The position numbers and the translations under genes are program-made. A DNA stretch of 64,000 nucleotides from Brachycybe producta (taxonomy: Eukaryota; Arthropoda; Diplopoda; Playtdesmida; Andrognathidae): NCBI GenBank assembly GCA_036925085.1, contig JAUPFP010000075.1, positions 372,001 to 436,000 on the forward strand, read 5' to 3'. The notes beneath the pieces are model-generated. The model was given only the letters and a program-made list of their open reading frames with translations, did no database searches and had not been told where the DNA came from. Numbering within the stretch: position 1 is the stretch's first letter; each line of letters starts with the position of its first letter. Of this stretch, positions 11,137 to 22,890 are shown one piece after another.

Positions 11137-11323
11137 ACCCCAAAAAGTACAAGTACAACTTTCGAAAGATCTAAATAAGTTAACTCTCCACTTCAAAAAA
11201 TACTTATTACAGTTAACTATTATTGTGTGCATTTTCAGTTATTTATATAAAATAAGTGTTCAATTTTATCATGCCAGTTATTAATATATGATTCCCATTA
11301 TTTAAAAAATAGAAAAAAATTAT

Positions 11324-11441
11324 GCCAACAACACCCAGTATTCCAAGGCAGTCACCCATCCAAGAACTGACTGGGCCCAATGTTGCTCAACTTTGGTGAT
11401 CGGATGAGAGCCAGTGTGTTCAACATGGTATGGCCGTTGAC
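11324..11441 (-). rRNA. 5S rRNA: 5S-like copy 38
   Basis: A flank. Changes T32C, A54G, A77T, G97T. Confidence 0.74.
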
Positions 11442-11628
11442 ACCCCAAAATGTACAAGTTCAACTTTCGAAAGATCTAAATAAGTTAACTCTCCACTGCA
11501 AAAAATACTTATTACAGTTAACTATTATTGTGTGCATTTTCAGTTATTTATATAAAATAAGTGTTCAATTTTATCATGCCAGTTATTAATATATGATTCC
11601 CATTATTTAAAAAATAGAAAAAAATTAT

Positions 11629-11746
11629 GCCAACAACACCCAGTATTCCCAGGCAGTCACCCATCTAAGTACTGACTGGGCCCAATGTTGCTTAACTTTG
11701 GTGATCGGATGAGAACCAGTGTGTTCAACATGGTATGGCCGTTGAC
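11629..11746 (-). rRNA. 5S rRNA: 5S-like copy 39
   Basis: A flank. Change G81A. Spacer mark CAATTTCAAC shared with copy 114. Confidence 0.77.
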
Positions 11747-11933
11747 ACCCCAAAATGTACAATTTCAACTTTCGAAAGATCTAAATAAGTTAACTCTCCA
11801 CTTCAAAAAATACTTATTACAGTTAACTATTATTGTGTGCATTTTCAGTTATTTATATAAAATAAGTGTTCAATTTTATCATGCCAGTTATTAATATATG
11901 ATTCCCATTATTTAAAAAATAGAAAAAAATTAT

Positions 11934-12051
11934 GCCAACAACACCCAGTATTCCCAGGCAGTCACCCATATAAGTACTGACTGGGCCCAATGTTGCTTAA
12001 CTTTGGTGATCGGATGAAAACCAGTGTGTTCAACATAGTATGGCCGCTGAA
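11934..12051 (-). rRNA. 5S rRNA: 5S-like copy 40
   Basis: A flank. Changes G1T, A5G, C15T, C34T, G81A, G82T. Confidence 0.71.
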
Positions 12052-12238
12052 ACACCAAAATGTACAAGTTCAACTTTCGAAAGATCTAAATAAGTTAACT
12101 CTCCACTTCAAAAAATACTTATTACAGTTAACTATTATTGTGTGCATTTTCAGTTATTTATATAAAATAAGTGGTCAATTTTATAATGCCAGTTATTAAT
12201 ATATGATTCCCATTATTTAAAAAATAGAAAAAAATTAT

Positions 12239-12355
12239 GCCAACAACACCCAGTATTTCCAGGCAGTCTACATCCAAGTACTGACTGGGCCCAATGTTGC
12301 TTAACTTTGGTGATCGGATGAGAACCAGTGTGTTCAACATGGTATGGCCGTTGAC
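12239..12355 (-). rRNA. 5S rRNA: 5S-like copy 41
   Basis: A flank. One base short in the C box, around bases 84-90 (117 nt); also G99A. Confidence 0.71.
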
Positions 12356-12542
12356 ACCCCAAAATGTACAAGTTCAACTTTCGAAAGATCTAAATAAGTT
12401 AACTCTCCACTTCAAAAAATACTTATTACAGTTAACTATTATTGTGTGCATTTTCAGTTATTTATATAAAATAAGTGTTCAATTTTATCATGCCAGTTAT
12501 TAATATATGATTCCCATTATTTAAAAAATAGAAAAAAATTAT

Positions 12543-12660
12543 GCCAACAACACCCAGTATTCCCAGCCAGTCACCCATCCAAGTACTGATTGGGCCCAAT
12601 GTTGCTTAACTTTGGTGATCGGATGAGATCCAGTGTGTTCAACATTGTATGGCCATTGAC
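12543..12660 (-). rRNA. 5S rRNA: 5S-like copy 42
   Basis: A flank. Changes C6T, C15A, T32A, G71A, C94G. Confidence 0.73.
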
Positions 12661-12848
12661 ACCCCAAAATGTACAAGTTCAACTTTCGAAAGATCTAAAT
12701 AAGTTAACTCTCCACTTCAAAAAAATACTTATTACAGTTAACTATTATTGTGTGCATTTTCAGTTATTTATATAAAATAAGTGTTCAATTTTATCATGCC
12801 AGTTATTAATATATGATTCCCATTATTTAAAAAATAGAAAAAAACTAT

Positions 12849-12966
12849 GCCAACAACACCCAGTATTCCCAGGCAGTCACCCATCCAAGTACTGACTGGG
12901 CCCAATGTTGCTTAACTTTGGTGATAGGATGAGAACCAGTGTGTTCAACATGGTATGGCTGTTGAC
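12849..12966 (-). rRNA. 5S rRNA: 5S-like copy 43
   Basis: A flank. Changes G7A, G41T. Confidence 0.75.
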
Positions 12967-13153
12967 ACCCCAATATGTACAAGTTCAACTTTCGAAAGAT
13001 CTGAATAAGTTAACTCTCCACTTCAAAAAAATACTTATTACAGTTAACTATTATTGTGTGCATTTTCAGTTATTTATATAAAATAAGTGTTCAATTTTAT
13101 CATGCCAGTTATTAATAGATGATTCCCATTATTTAAAAAATGAAAAGAAATAC

Positions 13154-13271
13154 ACGAACAACACCCAGTCTTCCCAGGCAGTCACCAATCCAAGTACTGA
13201 CTGGGCCCAATGTTGCTTAACTTTGGTGATCAGATGAGAACCAGTGTGTTCAACATGGTATGGCCGTTGAC
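13154..13271 (-). rRNA. 5S rRNA: 5S-like copy 44
   Basis: B flank. Changes C40T, G85T, T102G, G117C. Confidence 0.73.
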
Positions 13272-13458
13272 ACAATAAAATGTAAAAGTTCAACTTTCGA
13301 AAGATCTAAATAAGTTAACTCTATACTTCAAAAAATACTTATTACAGTTAACTATTATTGTGTGCATTTTCAGTTATTTATATAAAATAAGTGTTCAATT
13401 TTATCATGCCATTTATTAATATATGATTCCCAATATTTAAAAAATAGAAAAAAATTAT

Positions 13459-13576
13459 GCCAACAACACCCAGTATTCCCAGGCAGTCACCCATCCAAGT
13501 ACTGACTGGGCCCAATGTTGCTTAACTTTGGTGATTGGATGAGAACCAGTGTGTTCAACATGGTATGGCCGTTGAC
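13459..13576 (-). rRNA. 5S rRNA: 5S-like copy 45
   Basis: A flank. Change G41A. Confidence 0.77.
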
Positions 13577-13764
13577 ACCCCAAAATGTACAAGTTCAACT
13601 TTCGAAAGATCTAAATAAGTTAACTCTCCACTTCAAAAAATACTTATTACAGTTAACTATTATTGTGTGCATTTTCAGTTATTTATATAAAATAAGTGTT
13701 CAATTTTATCATTCCAGTTATTAATATATGATTCCCATTATTTAAAAAATAGAAAAAAAATTAT

Positions 13765-13882
13765 GCCAACAACACCCAGTATTCCCAAGCAGTCACCCAT
13801 CCAAGTACTGACTGGGCCCAATGTTGCTTCACATTGGTGATCGGATGAGAACCAGTGTGTTCAACATGGTATAGCCGTTGAC
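13765..13882 (-). rRNA. 5S rRNA: 5S-like copy 46
   Basis: A flank. Changes C10T, A50T, T53G, C95T. Confidence 0.73.
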
Positions 13883-14068
13883 ACCCCAAAATGTACAAGT
13901 TCAACTATCGAAAGATCTAAATAAGTTAACTCTCCACTTCAAAAAATACTTATTACAGTTAACTAATATTGTGTGCATTTTCAGTTATTTATATAAAATA
14001 AGTGTTCAATTTTATCATGCCAGTTATTAATAGATGATTCCCATTATTTAAAAAATGAAAAGAAATAC

Positions 14069-14186
14069 ACCAACAACACCCAGTATTCCCAGGCAGTCAC
14101 CCATCCAAGTACTGACTGGGTCCAATGTTGCTTAACTTTGGTGATCGGATGAGAACCAGTGTGTTCAACATAGTATGGCCGTTGAC
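14069..14186 (-). rRNA. 5S rRNA: 5S-like copy 47
   Basis: B flank. Changes C15T, G66A. Confidence 0.75.
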
Positions 14187-14372
14187 ACCCCAAAATGTAC
14201 AAGTTCAACTTTCGAAAGATCTAAATAAGTTAACTCTCCACTTCAAAAAATACTTATTACAGTTAACTATTATTGTGTGCATTTTCAGTTATTTATATAA
14301 AATAAGTGTTCAATTTTATCATGCCAGTTATTAATAGATGATTCCCATTATTTAATAAATGAAAAGAAATAC

Positions 14373-14490
14373 ACCAACAACACCCAGTATTCCCAGGCAG
14401 TCACCCATCCAAGTACTGACTGGGCCCAATGTTGCTTAACTTTGGTGATTGGATGAGAATCAATGTGTTCAACATGGTATGGTCGTTGAC
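14373..14490 (-). rRNA. 5S rRNA: 5S-like copy 48 (unit a)
   Basis: B flank. Changes G8A, C28T, G31A, G41A. Confidence 0.74.
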
Positions 14491-14676
14491 ACCCCAAAAT
14501 GTACAAGTTCAACTTTTGAAAGATCTAAATAAGTTAACTCTCCACTTCAAAAAATACTTATTACAGTTAACTATTATTGTGTGCATTTTCAGTTATTTAT
14601 ATAAAATAAGTGTTCAATTTTATCATGCCAGTTATTAATAGATGATTCCCATTATTTAAAAAATGAAAAGAAATAC

Positions 14677-14794
14677 ACCAACAACACACAGTATTCCCAG
14701 GCAGTCCCCCATCCAAGTACTGACTGGGCCCAATGTTGCTTAACTTTGGTGATCGGATGAGAACCAGTGTGTTCAACATGGTATGGCCGTTGAC
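14677..14794 (-). rRNA. 5S rRNA: 5S-like copy 49 (unit b)
   Basis: B flank. Changes T88G, G107T. Confidence 0.76.
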
Positions 14795-14961
14795 ACCCCA
14801 AAATGTACAAGTTCAACTTTTGAAAGATCTAAATAAGTTAACTCTCCACTACAAAAAATACTTATTACAGTAAACTATTATTGTGTGCATTTTCAGTTAT
14901 TTATATAAAATAAGTGTTCAATTTTATCATGCCAGTTATTAATAGATGATTCCCATTATTT

Positions 14962-14977
14962 AAAAAATGAAAAGAAA
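14962..14977 (-). terminator. Split T tract, B-type flank (copy 50)
   Basis: In RNA sense the gene end is followed by GTA, then TTT, C, TTTT, CA and TTTTTT. The first uninterrupted run of four lies further out than in the A type and is shorter, so termination may be weaker or the transcript longer. About 83 copies have this flank, which also replaces C118 with T. Confidence 0.6.
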
Positions 14978-14980
14978 TAC

Positions 14981-15098
14981 ACCAACAACACCCAGTATTC
15001 CCAGGCAGTCACCCATCCAAGAACTGACTGGGCCCAATGTTGCTTAACTTTGGTGATCGGATGAGAACCAGTGTGTTCAACGTGGTATGGCCGTTGAC
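14981..15098 (-). rRNA. 5S rRNA: 5S-like copy 50 (unit c)
   Basis: B flank. Changes T17C, A77T. Confidence 0.76.
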
Positions 15099-15285
15099 AC
15101 CCCAAAATGTACAAGTACAACTTTCGAAAGATCTAAATAAGTTAACTCTCCACTTCAAAAAATACTTATTACAGTTAACTATTACTGTTTGCATTTTCAG
15201 TTATTTATATAAAATAAGTGTTCAATTTTATCATGCCAGTTATTAATATATGATTCCCATTATTTAAAAAACAGAAAAAAATTAT

Positions 15286-15403
15286 GCCAACAACACCCAG
15301 TATTCCCAGGCAGTCAACCATCCAAGTACTGACTGGGCCCAATGTTGCTTAACGTTGGTGATCGGATGAGAACCAGTGTGTTCAACATGGTATGGCTATT
15401 GAC
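15286..15403 (-). rRNA. 5S rRNA: 5S-like copy 51 (unit d)
   Basis: A flank (AACAG form). Changes C6T, G7A, A50C, G87T. Confidence 0.74.
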
Positions 15404-15589
15404 ACACCAAAATGTACAAGTTCAACTTTCGAAAGATCTAAATAAATTAACTCTCCACTTCAAAAAATACTTATTACAGTTAACTATTATTGTGTGCATT
15501 TTCAGTTATTTATATAAAATAAGTGTTCAATTTTATCATGCCAGTTATTAATAGATGATTCCCATTATTTAATAAATGAAAAGAAATAC

Positions 15590-15707
15590 ACCAACAACAC
15601 CCAGTATTCCCAGGCAGTCACCCATCCAAGTACTGACTGGGCCCAATGTTGCTTAACTTTGGTGATTGGATGAGAATCAATGTGTTCAACATGGTATGGC
15701 CGTTGAC
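15590..15707 (-). rRNA. 5S rRNA: 5S-like copy 52 (unit a)
   Basis: B flank. Changes C28T, G31A, G41A. Confidence 0.75.
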
Positions 15708-15893
15708 ACCCCAAAATGTACAAGTTCAACTTTTGAAAGATCTAAATAAGTTAACTCTCCACTTCAAAAAATACTTATTACAGTTAACTATTATTGTGTG
15801 CATTTTCAGTTATTTATATAAAATAAGTGTTCAATTTTATCATGCCAGTTATTAATAGATGATTCCCATTATTTAAAAAATGAAAAGAAATAC

Positions 15894-16011
15894 ACCAACA
15901 ACACACAGTATTCCCAGGCAGTCCCCCATCCAAGTACTGACTGGGCCCAATGTTGCTTAACTTTGGTGATCGGATGAGAACCAGTGTGTTCAACATGGTA
16001 TGGCCGTTGAC
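15894..16011 (-). rRNA. 5S rRNA: 5S-like copy 53 (unit b)
   Basis: B flank. Changes T88G, G107T. Confidence 0.76.
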
Positions 16012-16197
16012 ACCCCAAAATGTACAAGTTCAACTTTTGAAAGATCTAAATAAGTTAACTCTCCACTACAAAAAATACTTATTACAGTAAACTATTATTG
16101 TGTGCATTTTCAGTTATTTATATAAAATAAGTGTTCAATTTTATCATGCCAGTTATTAATAGATGATTCCCATTATTTAAAAAATGAAAAGAAATAC

Positions 16198-16315
16198 ACC
16201 AACAACACCCAGTATTCCCAGGCAGTCACCCATCCAAGAACTGACTGGGCCCAATGTTGCTTAACTTTGGTGATCGGATGAGAACCAGTGTGTTCAACGT
16301 GGTATGGCCGTTGAC
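16198..16315 (-). rRNA. 5S rRNA: 5S-like copy 54 (unit c)
   Basis: B flank. Changes T17C, A77T. Spacer has TAATATTGTG instead of the usual unit c form. Confidence 0.76.
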
Positions 16316-16501
16316 ACCCCAAAATGTACAAGTACAACTTTCGAAAGATCTAAATAAGTTAACTCTCCACTTCAAAAAATACTTATTACAGTTAACTAAT
16401 ATTGTGTGCATTTTCAGTTATTTATATAAAATAAGTGTTCAATTTTATCATGCCAGTTATTAATAGATGATTCCCATTATTTAAAAAATGAAAAGAAATA
16501 C

Positions 16502-16619
16502 ACCAACAACACCCAGTATTCCCAGGCAGTCACCCATCCAAGTACTGACTGGGTCCAATGTTGCTTAACTTTGGTGATCGGATGAGAACCAGTGTGTTCA
16601 ACATAGTATGGCCGTTGAC
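16502..16619 (-). rRNA. 5S rRNA: 5S-like copy 55 (variant d)
   Basis: B flank. Changes C15T, G66A. Takes the place of unit d. Confidence 0.75.
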
Positions 16620-16805
16620 ACCCCAAAATGTACAAGTTCAACTTTCGAAAGATCTAAATAAGTTAACTCTCCACTTCAAAAAATACTTATTACAGTTAAC
16701 TATTATTGTGTGCATTTTCAGTTATTTATATAAAATAAGTGTTCAATTTTATCATGCCAGTTATTAATAGATGATTCCCATTATTTAATAAATGAAAAGA
16801 AATAC

Positions 16806-16923
16806 ACCAACAACACCCAGTATTCCCAGGCAGTCACCCATCCAAGTACTGACTGGGCCCAATGTTGCTTAACTTTGGTGATTGGATGAGAATCAATGTG
16901 TTCAACATGGTATGGCCGTTGAC
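16806..16923 (-). rRNA. 5S rRNA: 5S-like copy 56 (unit a)
   Basis: B flank. Changes C28T, G31A, G41A. Confidence 0.75.
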
Positions 16924-17109
16924 ACCCCAAAATGTACAAGTTCAACTTTTGAAAGATCTAAATAAGTTAACTCTCCACTTCAAAAAATACTTATTACAGT
17001 TAACTATTATTGTGTGCATTTTCAGTTATTTATATAAAATAAGTGTTCAATTTTATCATGCCAGTTATTAATAGATGATTCCCATTATTTAAAAAATGAA
17101 AAGAAATAC

Positions 17110-17227
17110 ACCAACAACACACAGTATTCCCAGGCAGTCCCCCATCCAAGTACTGACTGGGCCCAATGTTGCTTAACTTTGGTGATCGGATGAGAACCAG
17201 TGTGTTCAACATGGTATGGCCGTTGAC
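17110..17227 (-). rRNA. 5S rRNA: 5S-like copy 57 (unit b)
   Basis: B flank. Changes T88G, G107T. Confidence 0.76.
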
Positions 17228-17413
17228 ACCCCAAAATGTACAAGTTCAACTTTTGAAAGATCTAAATAAGTTAACTCTCCACTACAAAAAATACTTATTA
17301 CAGTAAACTATTATTGTGTGCATTTTCAGTTATTTATATAAAATAAGTGTTCAATTTTATCATGCCAGTTATTAATAGATGATTCCCATTATTTAAAAAA
17401 TGAAAAGAAATAC

Positions 17414-17531
17414 ACCAACAACACCCAGTATTCCCAGGCAGTCACCCATCCAAGAACTGACTGGGCCCAATGTTGCTTAACTTTGGTGATCGGATGAGAA
17501 CCAGTGTGTTCAACGTGGTATGGCCGTTGAC
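17414..17531 (-). rRNA. 5S rRNA: 5S-like copy 58 (unit c)
   Basis: B flank. Changes T17C, A77T. Confidence 0.76.
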
Positions 17532-17718
17532 ACCCCAAAATGTACAAGTACAACTTTCGAAAGATCTAAATAAGTTAACTCTCCACTTCAAAAAATACTT
17601 ATTACAGTTAACTATTACTGTTTGCATTTTCAGTTATTTATATAAAATAAGTGTTCAATTTTATCATGCCAGTTATTAATATATGATTCCCATTATTTAA
17701 AAAACAGAAAAAAATTAT

Positions 17719-17836
17719 GCCAACAACACCCAGTATTCCCAGGCAGTCAACCATCCAAGTACTGACTGGGCCCAATGTTGCTTAACGTTGGTGATCGGAT
17801 GAGAACCAGTGTGTTCAACATGGTATGGCTATTGAC
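17719..17836 (-). rRNA. 5S rRNA: 5S-like copy 59 (unit d)
   Basis: A flank. Changes C6T, G7A, A50C, G87T. Confidence 0.74.
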
Positions 17837-18022
17837 ACACCAAAATGTACAAGTTCAACTTTCGAAAGATCTAAATAAATTAACTCTCCACTTCAAAAAA
17901 TACTTATTACAGTTAACTATTATTGTGTGCATTTTCAGTTATTTATATAAAATAAGTGTTCAATTTTATCATGCCAGTTATTAATAGATGATTCCCATTA
18001 TTTAAAAAATGAAAAGAAATAC

Positions 18023-18140
18023 ACCAACAACACCCAGTATTCCCAGGCAGTCACCCATCCAAGAACTGACTGGGCCCAATGTTGCTTAACTTTGGTGATC
18101 GGATGAGAACCAGTGTGTTCAACGTGGTATGGCCGTTGAC
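18023..18140 (-). rRNA. 5S rRNA: 5S-like copy 60 (extra unit c)
   Basis: B flank. Changes T17C, A77T. First of three extra units in this round. Confidence 0.76.
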
Positions 18141-18327
18141 ACCCCAAAATGTACAAGTACAACTTTCGAAAGATCTAAATAAGTTAACTCTCCACTTCAA
18201 AAAATACTTATTACAGTTAACTATTACTGTTTGCATTTTCAGTTATTTATATAAAATAAGTGTTCAATTTTATCATGCCAGTTATTAATATATGATTCCC
18301 ATTATTTAAAAAACAGAAAAAAATTAT

Positions 18328-18445
18328 GCCAACAACACCCAGTATTCCCAGGCAGTCAACCATCCAAGTACTGACTGGGCCCAATGTTGCTTAACGTTGG
18401 TGATCGGATGAGAACCAGTGTGTTCAACATGGTATGGCTATTGAC
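18328..18445 (-). rRNA. 5S rRNA: 5S-like copy 61 (extra unit d)
   Basis: A flank. Changes C6T, G7A, A50C, G87T; its spacer carries the unit c mark TTACTGTTTG, a c/d hybrid. Confidence 0.74.
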
Positions 18446-18632
18446 ACACCAAAATGTACAAGTTCAACTTTCGAAAGATCTAAATAAATTAACTCTCCAC
18501 TTCAAAAAATACTTATTACAGTTAACTATTACTGTTTGCATTTTCAGTTATTTATATAAAATAAGTGTTCAATTTTATCATGCCAGTTATTAATATATGA
18601 TTCCCATTATTTAAAAAACAGAAAAAAATTAT

Positions 18633-18750
18633 GCCAACAACACCCAGTATTCCCAGGCAGTCAACCATCCAAGTACTGACTGGGCCCAATGTTGCTTAAC
18701 GTTGGTGATCGGATGAGAACCAGTGTGTTCAACATGGTATGGCTATTGAC
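18633..18750 (-). rRNA. 5S rRNA: 5S-like copy 62 (extra unit d)
   Basis: A flank. Changes C6T, G7A, A50C, G87T. Confidence 0.74.
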
Positions 18751-18936
18751 ACACCAAAATGTACAAGTTCAACTTTCGAAAGATCTAAATAAATTAACTC
18801 TCCACTTCAAAAAATACTTATTACAGTTAACTATTATTGTGTGCATTTTCAGTTATTTATATAAAATAAGTGTTCAATTTTATCATGCCAGTTATTAATA
18901 GATGATTCCCATTATTTAATAAATGAAAAGAAATAC

Positions 18937-19054
18937 ACCAACAACACCCAGTATTCCCAGGCAGTCACCCATCCAAGTACTGACTGGGCCCAATGTTGCT
19001 TAACTTTGGTGATTGGATGAGAATCAATGTGTTCAACATGGTATGGCCGTTGAC
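18937..19054 (-). rRNA. 5S rRNA: 5S-like copy 63 (unit a)
   Basis: B flank. Changes C28T, G31A, G41A. Confidence 0.75.
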
Positions 19055-19240
19055 ACCCCAAAATGTACAAGTTCAACTTTTGAAAGATCTAAATAAGTTA
19101 ACTCTCCACTTCAAAAAATACTTATTACAGTTAACTATTATTGTGTGCATTTTCAGTTATTTATATAAAATAAGTGTTCAATTTTATCATGCCAGTTATT
19201 AATAGATGATTCCCATTATTTAAAAAATGAAAAGAAATAC

Positions 19241-19358
19241 ACCAACAACACACAGTATTCCCAGGCAGTCCCCCATCCAAGTACTGACTGGGCCCAATGT
19301 TGCTTAACTTTGGTGATCGGATGAGAACCAGTGTGTTCAACATGGTATGGCCGTTGAC
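19241..19358 (-). rRNA. 5S rRNA: 5S-like copy 64 (unit b)
   Basis: B flank. Changes T88G, G107T. Confidence 0.76.
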
Positions 19359-19544
19359 ACCCCAAAATGTACAAGTTCAACTTTTGAAAGATCTAAATAA
19401 GTTAACTCTCCACTACAAAAAATACTTATTACAGTAAACTATTATTGTGTGCATTTTCAGTTATTTATATAAAATAAGTGTTCAATTTTATCATGCCAGT
19501 TATTAATAGATGATTCCCATTATTTAAAAAATGAAAAGAAATAC

Positions 19545-19662
19545 ACCAACAACACCCAGTATTCCCAGGCAGTCACCCATCCAAGAACTGACTGGGCCCA
19601 ATGTTGCTTAACTTTGGTGATCGGATGAGAACCAGTGTGTTCAACGTGGTATGGCCGTTGAC
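19545..19662 (-). rRNA. 5S rRNA: 5S-like copy 65 (unit c)
   Basis: B flank. Changes T17C, A77T. Twin of copy 54 at 3347 bp (11 units). Confidence 0.76.
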
Positions 19663-19848
19663 ACCCCAAAATGTACAAGTACAACTTTCGAAAGATCTAA
19701 ATAAGTTAACTCTCCACTTCAAAAAATACTTATTACAGTTAACTAATATTGTGTGCATTTTCAGTTATTTATATAAAATAAGTGTTCAATTTTATCATGC
19801 CAGTTATTAATAGATGATTCCCATTATTTAAAAAATGAAAAGAAATAC

Positions 19849-19966
19849 ACCAACAACACCCAGTATTCCCAGGCAGTCACCCATCCAAGTACTGACTGGG
19901 TCCAATGTTGCTTAACTTTGGTGATCGGATGAGAACCAGTGTGTTCAACATAGTATGGCCGTTGAC
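19849..19966 (-). rRNA. 5S rRNA: 5S-like copy 66 (variant d)
   Basis: B flank. Changes C15T, G66A. Twin of copy 55. Confidence 0.75.
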
Positions 19967-20152
19967 ACCCCAAAATGTACAAGTTCAACTTTCGAAAGAT
20001 CTAAATAAGTTAACTCTCCACTTCAAAAAATACTTATTACAGTTAACTATTATTGTGTGCATTTTCAGTTATTTATATAAAATAAGTGTTCAATTTTATC
20101 ATGCCAGTTATTAATAGATGATTCCCATTATTTAATAAATGAAAAGAAATAC

Positions 20153-20270
20153 ACCAACAACACCCAGTATTCCCAGGCAGTCACCCATCCAAGTACTGAC
20201 TGGGCCCAATGTTGCTTAACTTTGGTGATTGGATGAGAATCAATGTGTTCAACATGGTATGGCCGTTGAC
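20153..20270 (-). rRNA. 5S rRNA: 5S-like copy 67 (unit a)
   Basis: B flank. Changes C28T, G31A, G41A. Confidence 0.75.
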
Positions 20271-20456
20271 ACCCCAAAATGTACAAGTTCAACTTTTGAA
20301 AGATCTAAATAAGTTAACTCTCCACTTCAAAAAATACTTATTACAGTTAACTATTATTGTGTGCATTTTCAGTTATTTATATAAAATAAGTGTTCAATTT
20401 TATCATGCCAGTTATTAATAGATGATTCCCATTATTTAAAAAATGAAAAGAAATAC

Positions 20457-20574
20457 ACCAACAACACACAGTATTCCCAGGCAGTCCCCCATCCAAGTAC
20501 TGACTGGGCCCAATGTTGCTTAACTTTGGTGATCGGATGAGAACCAGTGTGTTCAACATGGTATGGCCGTTGCC
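20457..20574 (-). rRNA. 5S rRNA: 5S-like copy 68 (unit b)
   Basis: B flank. Changes T2G, T88G, G107T. Confidence 0.75.
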
Positions 20575-20760
20575 ACCCCAAAATGTACAAGTTCAACTTT
20601 TGAAAGATCTAAATAAGTTAACTCTCCACTACAAAAAATACTTATTACAGTAAACTATTATTGTGTGCATTTTCAGTTATTTATATAAAATAAGTGTTCA
20701 ATTTTATCATGCCAGTTATTAATAGATGATTCCCATTATTTAAAAAATGAAAAGAAATAC

Positions 20761-20878
20761 ACCAACAACACCCAGTATTCCCAGGCAGTCACCCATCCAA
20801 GAACTGACTGGGCCCAATGTTGCTTAACTTTGGTGATCGGATGAGAACCAGTGTGTTCAACGTGGTATGGCCGTTGAC
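20761..20878 (-). rRNA. 5S rRNA: 5S-like copy 69 (unit c)
   Basis: B flank. Changes T17C, A77T. Confidence 0.76.
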
Positions 20879-21065
20879 ACCCCAAAATGTACAAGTACAA
20901 CTTTCGAAAGATCTAAATAAGTTAACTCTCCACTTCAAAAAATACTTATTACAGTTAACTATTACTGTTTGCATTTTCAGTTATTTATATAAAATAAGTG
21001 TTCAATTTTATCATGCCAGTTATTAATATATGATTCCCATTATTTAAAAAACAGAAAAAAATTAT

Positions 21066-21183
21066 GCCAACAACACCCAGTATTCCCAGGCAGTCAACCA
21101 TCCAAGTACTGACTGGGCCCAATGTTGCTTAACGTTGGTGATCGGATGAGAACCAGTGTGTTCAACATGGTATGGCTATTGAC
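21066..21183 (-). rRNA. 5S rRNA: 5S-like copy 70 (unit d)
   Basis: A flank. Changes C6T, G7A, A50C, G87T. Confidence 0.74.
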
Positions 21184-21369
21184 ACACCAAAATGTACAAG
21201 TTCAACTTTCGAAAGATCTAAATAAATTAACTCTCCACTTCAAAAAATACTTATTACAGTTAACTATTATTGTGTGCATTTTCAGTTATTTATATAAAAT
21301 AAGTGTTCAATTTTATCATGCCAGTTATTAATAGATGATTCCCATTATTTAATAAATGAAAAGAAATAC

Positions 21370-21487
21370 ACCAACAACACCCAGTATTCCCAGGCAGTCA
21401 CCCATCCAAGTACTGACTGGGCCCAATGTTGCTTAACTTTGGTGATTGGATGAGAATCAATGTGTTCAACATGGTATGGCCGTTGAC
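21370..21487 (-). rRNA. 5S rRNA: 5S-like copy 71 (unit a)
   Basis: B flank. Changes C28T, G31A, G41A. Confidence 0.75.
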
Positions 21488-21673
21488 ACCCCAAAATGTA
21501 CAAGTTCAACTTTTGAAAGATCTAAATAAGTTAACTCTCCACTTCAAAAAATACTTATTACAGTTAACTATTATTGTGTGCATTTTCAGTTATTTATATA
21601 AAATAAGTGTTCAATTTTATCATGCCAGTTATTAATAGATGATTCCCATTATTTAAAAAATGAAAAGAAATAC

Positions 21674-21791
21674 ACCAACAACACACAGTATTCCCAGGCA
21701 GTCCCCCATCCAAGTACTGACTGGGCCCAATGTTGCTTAACTTTGGTGATCGGATGAGAACCAGTGTGTTCAACATGGTATGGCCGTTGAC
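21674..21791 (-). rRNA. 5S rRNA: 5S-like copy 72 (unit b)
   Basis: B flank. Changes T88G, G107T. Confidence 0.76.
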
Positions 21792-21977
21792 ACCCCAAAA
21801 TGTACAAGTTCAACTTTTGAAAGATCTAAATAAGTTAACTCTCCACTACAAAAAATACTTATTACAGTAAACTATTATTGTGTGCATTTTCAGTTAGTTA
21901 TATAAAATAAGTGTTCAATTTTATCATGCCAGTTATTAATAGATGATTCCCATTATTTAAAAAATGAAAAGAAATAC

Positions 21978-22095
21978 ACCAACAACACCCAGTATTCCCA
22001 GGCAGTCACCCATCCAAGAACTGACTGGGCCCAATGTTGCTTAACTTTGGTGATCGGATGAGAACCAGTGTGTTCAACGTGGTATGGCCGTTGAC
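21978..22095 (-). rRNA. 5S rRNA: 5S-like copy 73 (unit c)
   Basis: B flank. Changes T17C, A77T. Confidence 0.76.
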
Positions 22096-22282
22096 ACCCC
22101 AAAATGTACAAGTACAACTTTCGAAAGATCTAAATAAGTTAACTCTCCACTTCAAAAAATACTTATTACAGTTAACTATTATTGTTTGCATTTTCAGTTA
22201 TTTATATAAAATAAGTGTTCAATTTTATCATGCCAGTTATTAATATATGATTCCCATTATTTAAAAAACAGAAAAAAATTAT

Positions 22283-22400
22283 GCCAACAACACCCAGTAT
22301 TCCCAGGCAGTCAACCATCCAAGTACTGACTGGGCCCAATGTTGCTTAACTTTGGTGATCGGATGAGAACCAGTGTGTTCAACATAGTATGGCCGTTGAC
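22283..22400 (-). rRNA. 5S rRNA: 5S-like copy 74 (hybrid d)
   Basis: A flank (AACAG). Changes C15T, G87T: 3' half like unit d, 5' half like the G66A/C15T unit. A recombinant. Confidence 0.75.
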
Positions 22401-22586
22401 ACCCCAAAATGTACAAGTTCAACTTTCGAAAGATCTAAATAAGTTAACTCTCCACTTCAAAAAATACTTATTACAGTTAACTATTATTGTGTGCATTTTC
22501 AGTTATTTATATAAAATAAGTGTTCAATTTTATCATGCCAGTTATTAATAGATGATTCCCATTATTTAATAAATGAAAAGAAATAC

Positions 22587-22704
22587 ACCAACAACACCCA
22601 GTATTCCCAGGCAGTCACCCATCCAAGTACTGACTGGGCCCAATGTTGCTTAACTTTGGTGATTGGATGAGAATCAATGTGTTCAACATGGTATGGCCGT
22701 TGAC
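22587..22704 (-). rRNA. 5S rRNA: 5S-like copy 75 (unit a)
   Basis: B flank. Changes C28T, G31A, G41A. Confidence 0.75.
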
Positions 22705-22890
22705 ACCCCAAAATGTACAAGTTCAACTTTTGAAAGATCTAAATAAGTTAACTCTCCACTTCAAAAAATACTTATTACAGTTAACTATTATTGTGTGCAT
22801 TTACAGTTATTTATATAAAATAAGTGTTCAATTTTATCATACCAGTTATTAATAGATGATTCCCATTATTTAAAAAATGAAAAGAAATAC

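Larger units (their letters stand above)
9190..14370 (-). repeat. Mixed segment (copies 31-47), source-like for later blocks
   Basis: Seventeen units with few immediate repeats. Copies 31-39 reappear in the same order as copies 83-91 at an offset of 15832-15833 bp (52 units). Copies 39-44 are matched, with one swap of order, by copies 114-119. Copies 33 and 42 share C94G, T32A and C15A; copies 45 and 46 carry G41A and C10T/T53G types. Copy 41 is one base short in the gene part. Confidence 0.75.
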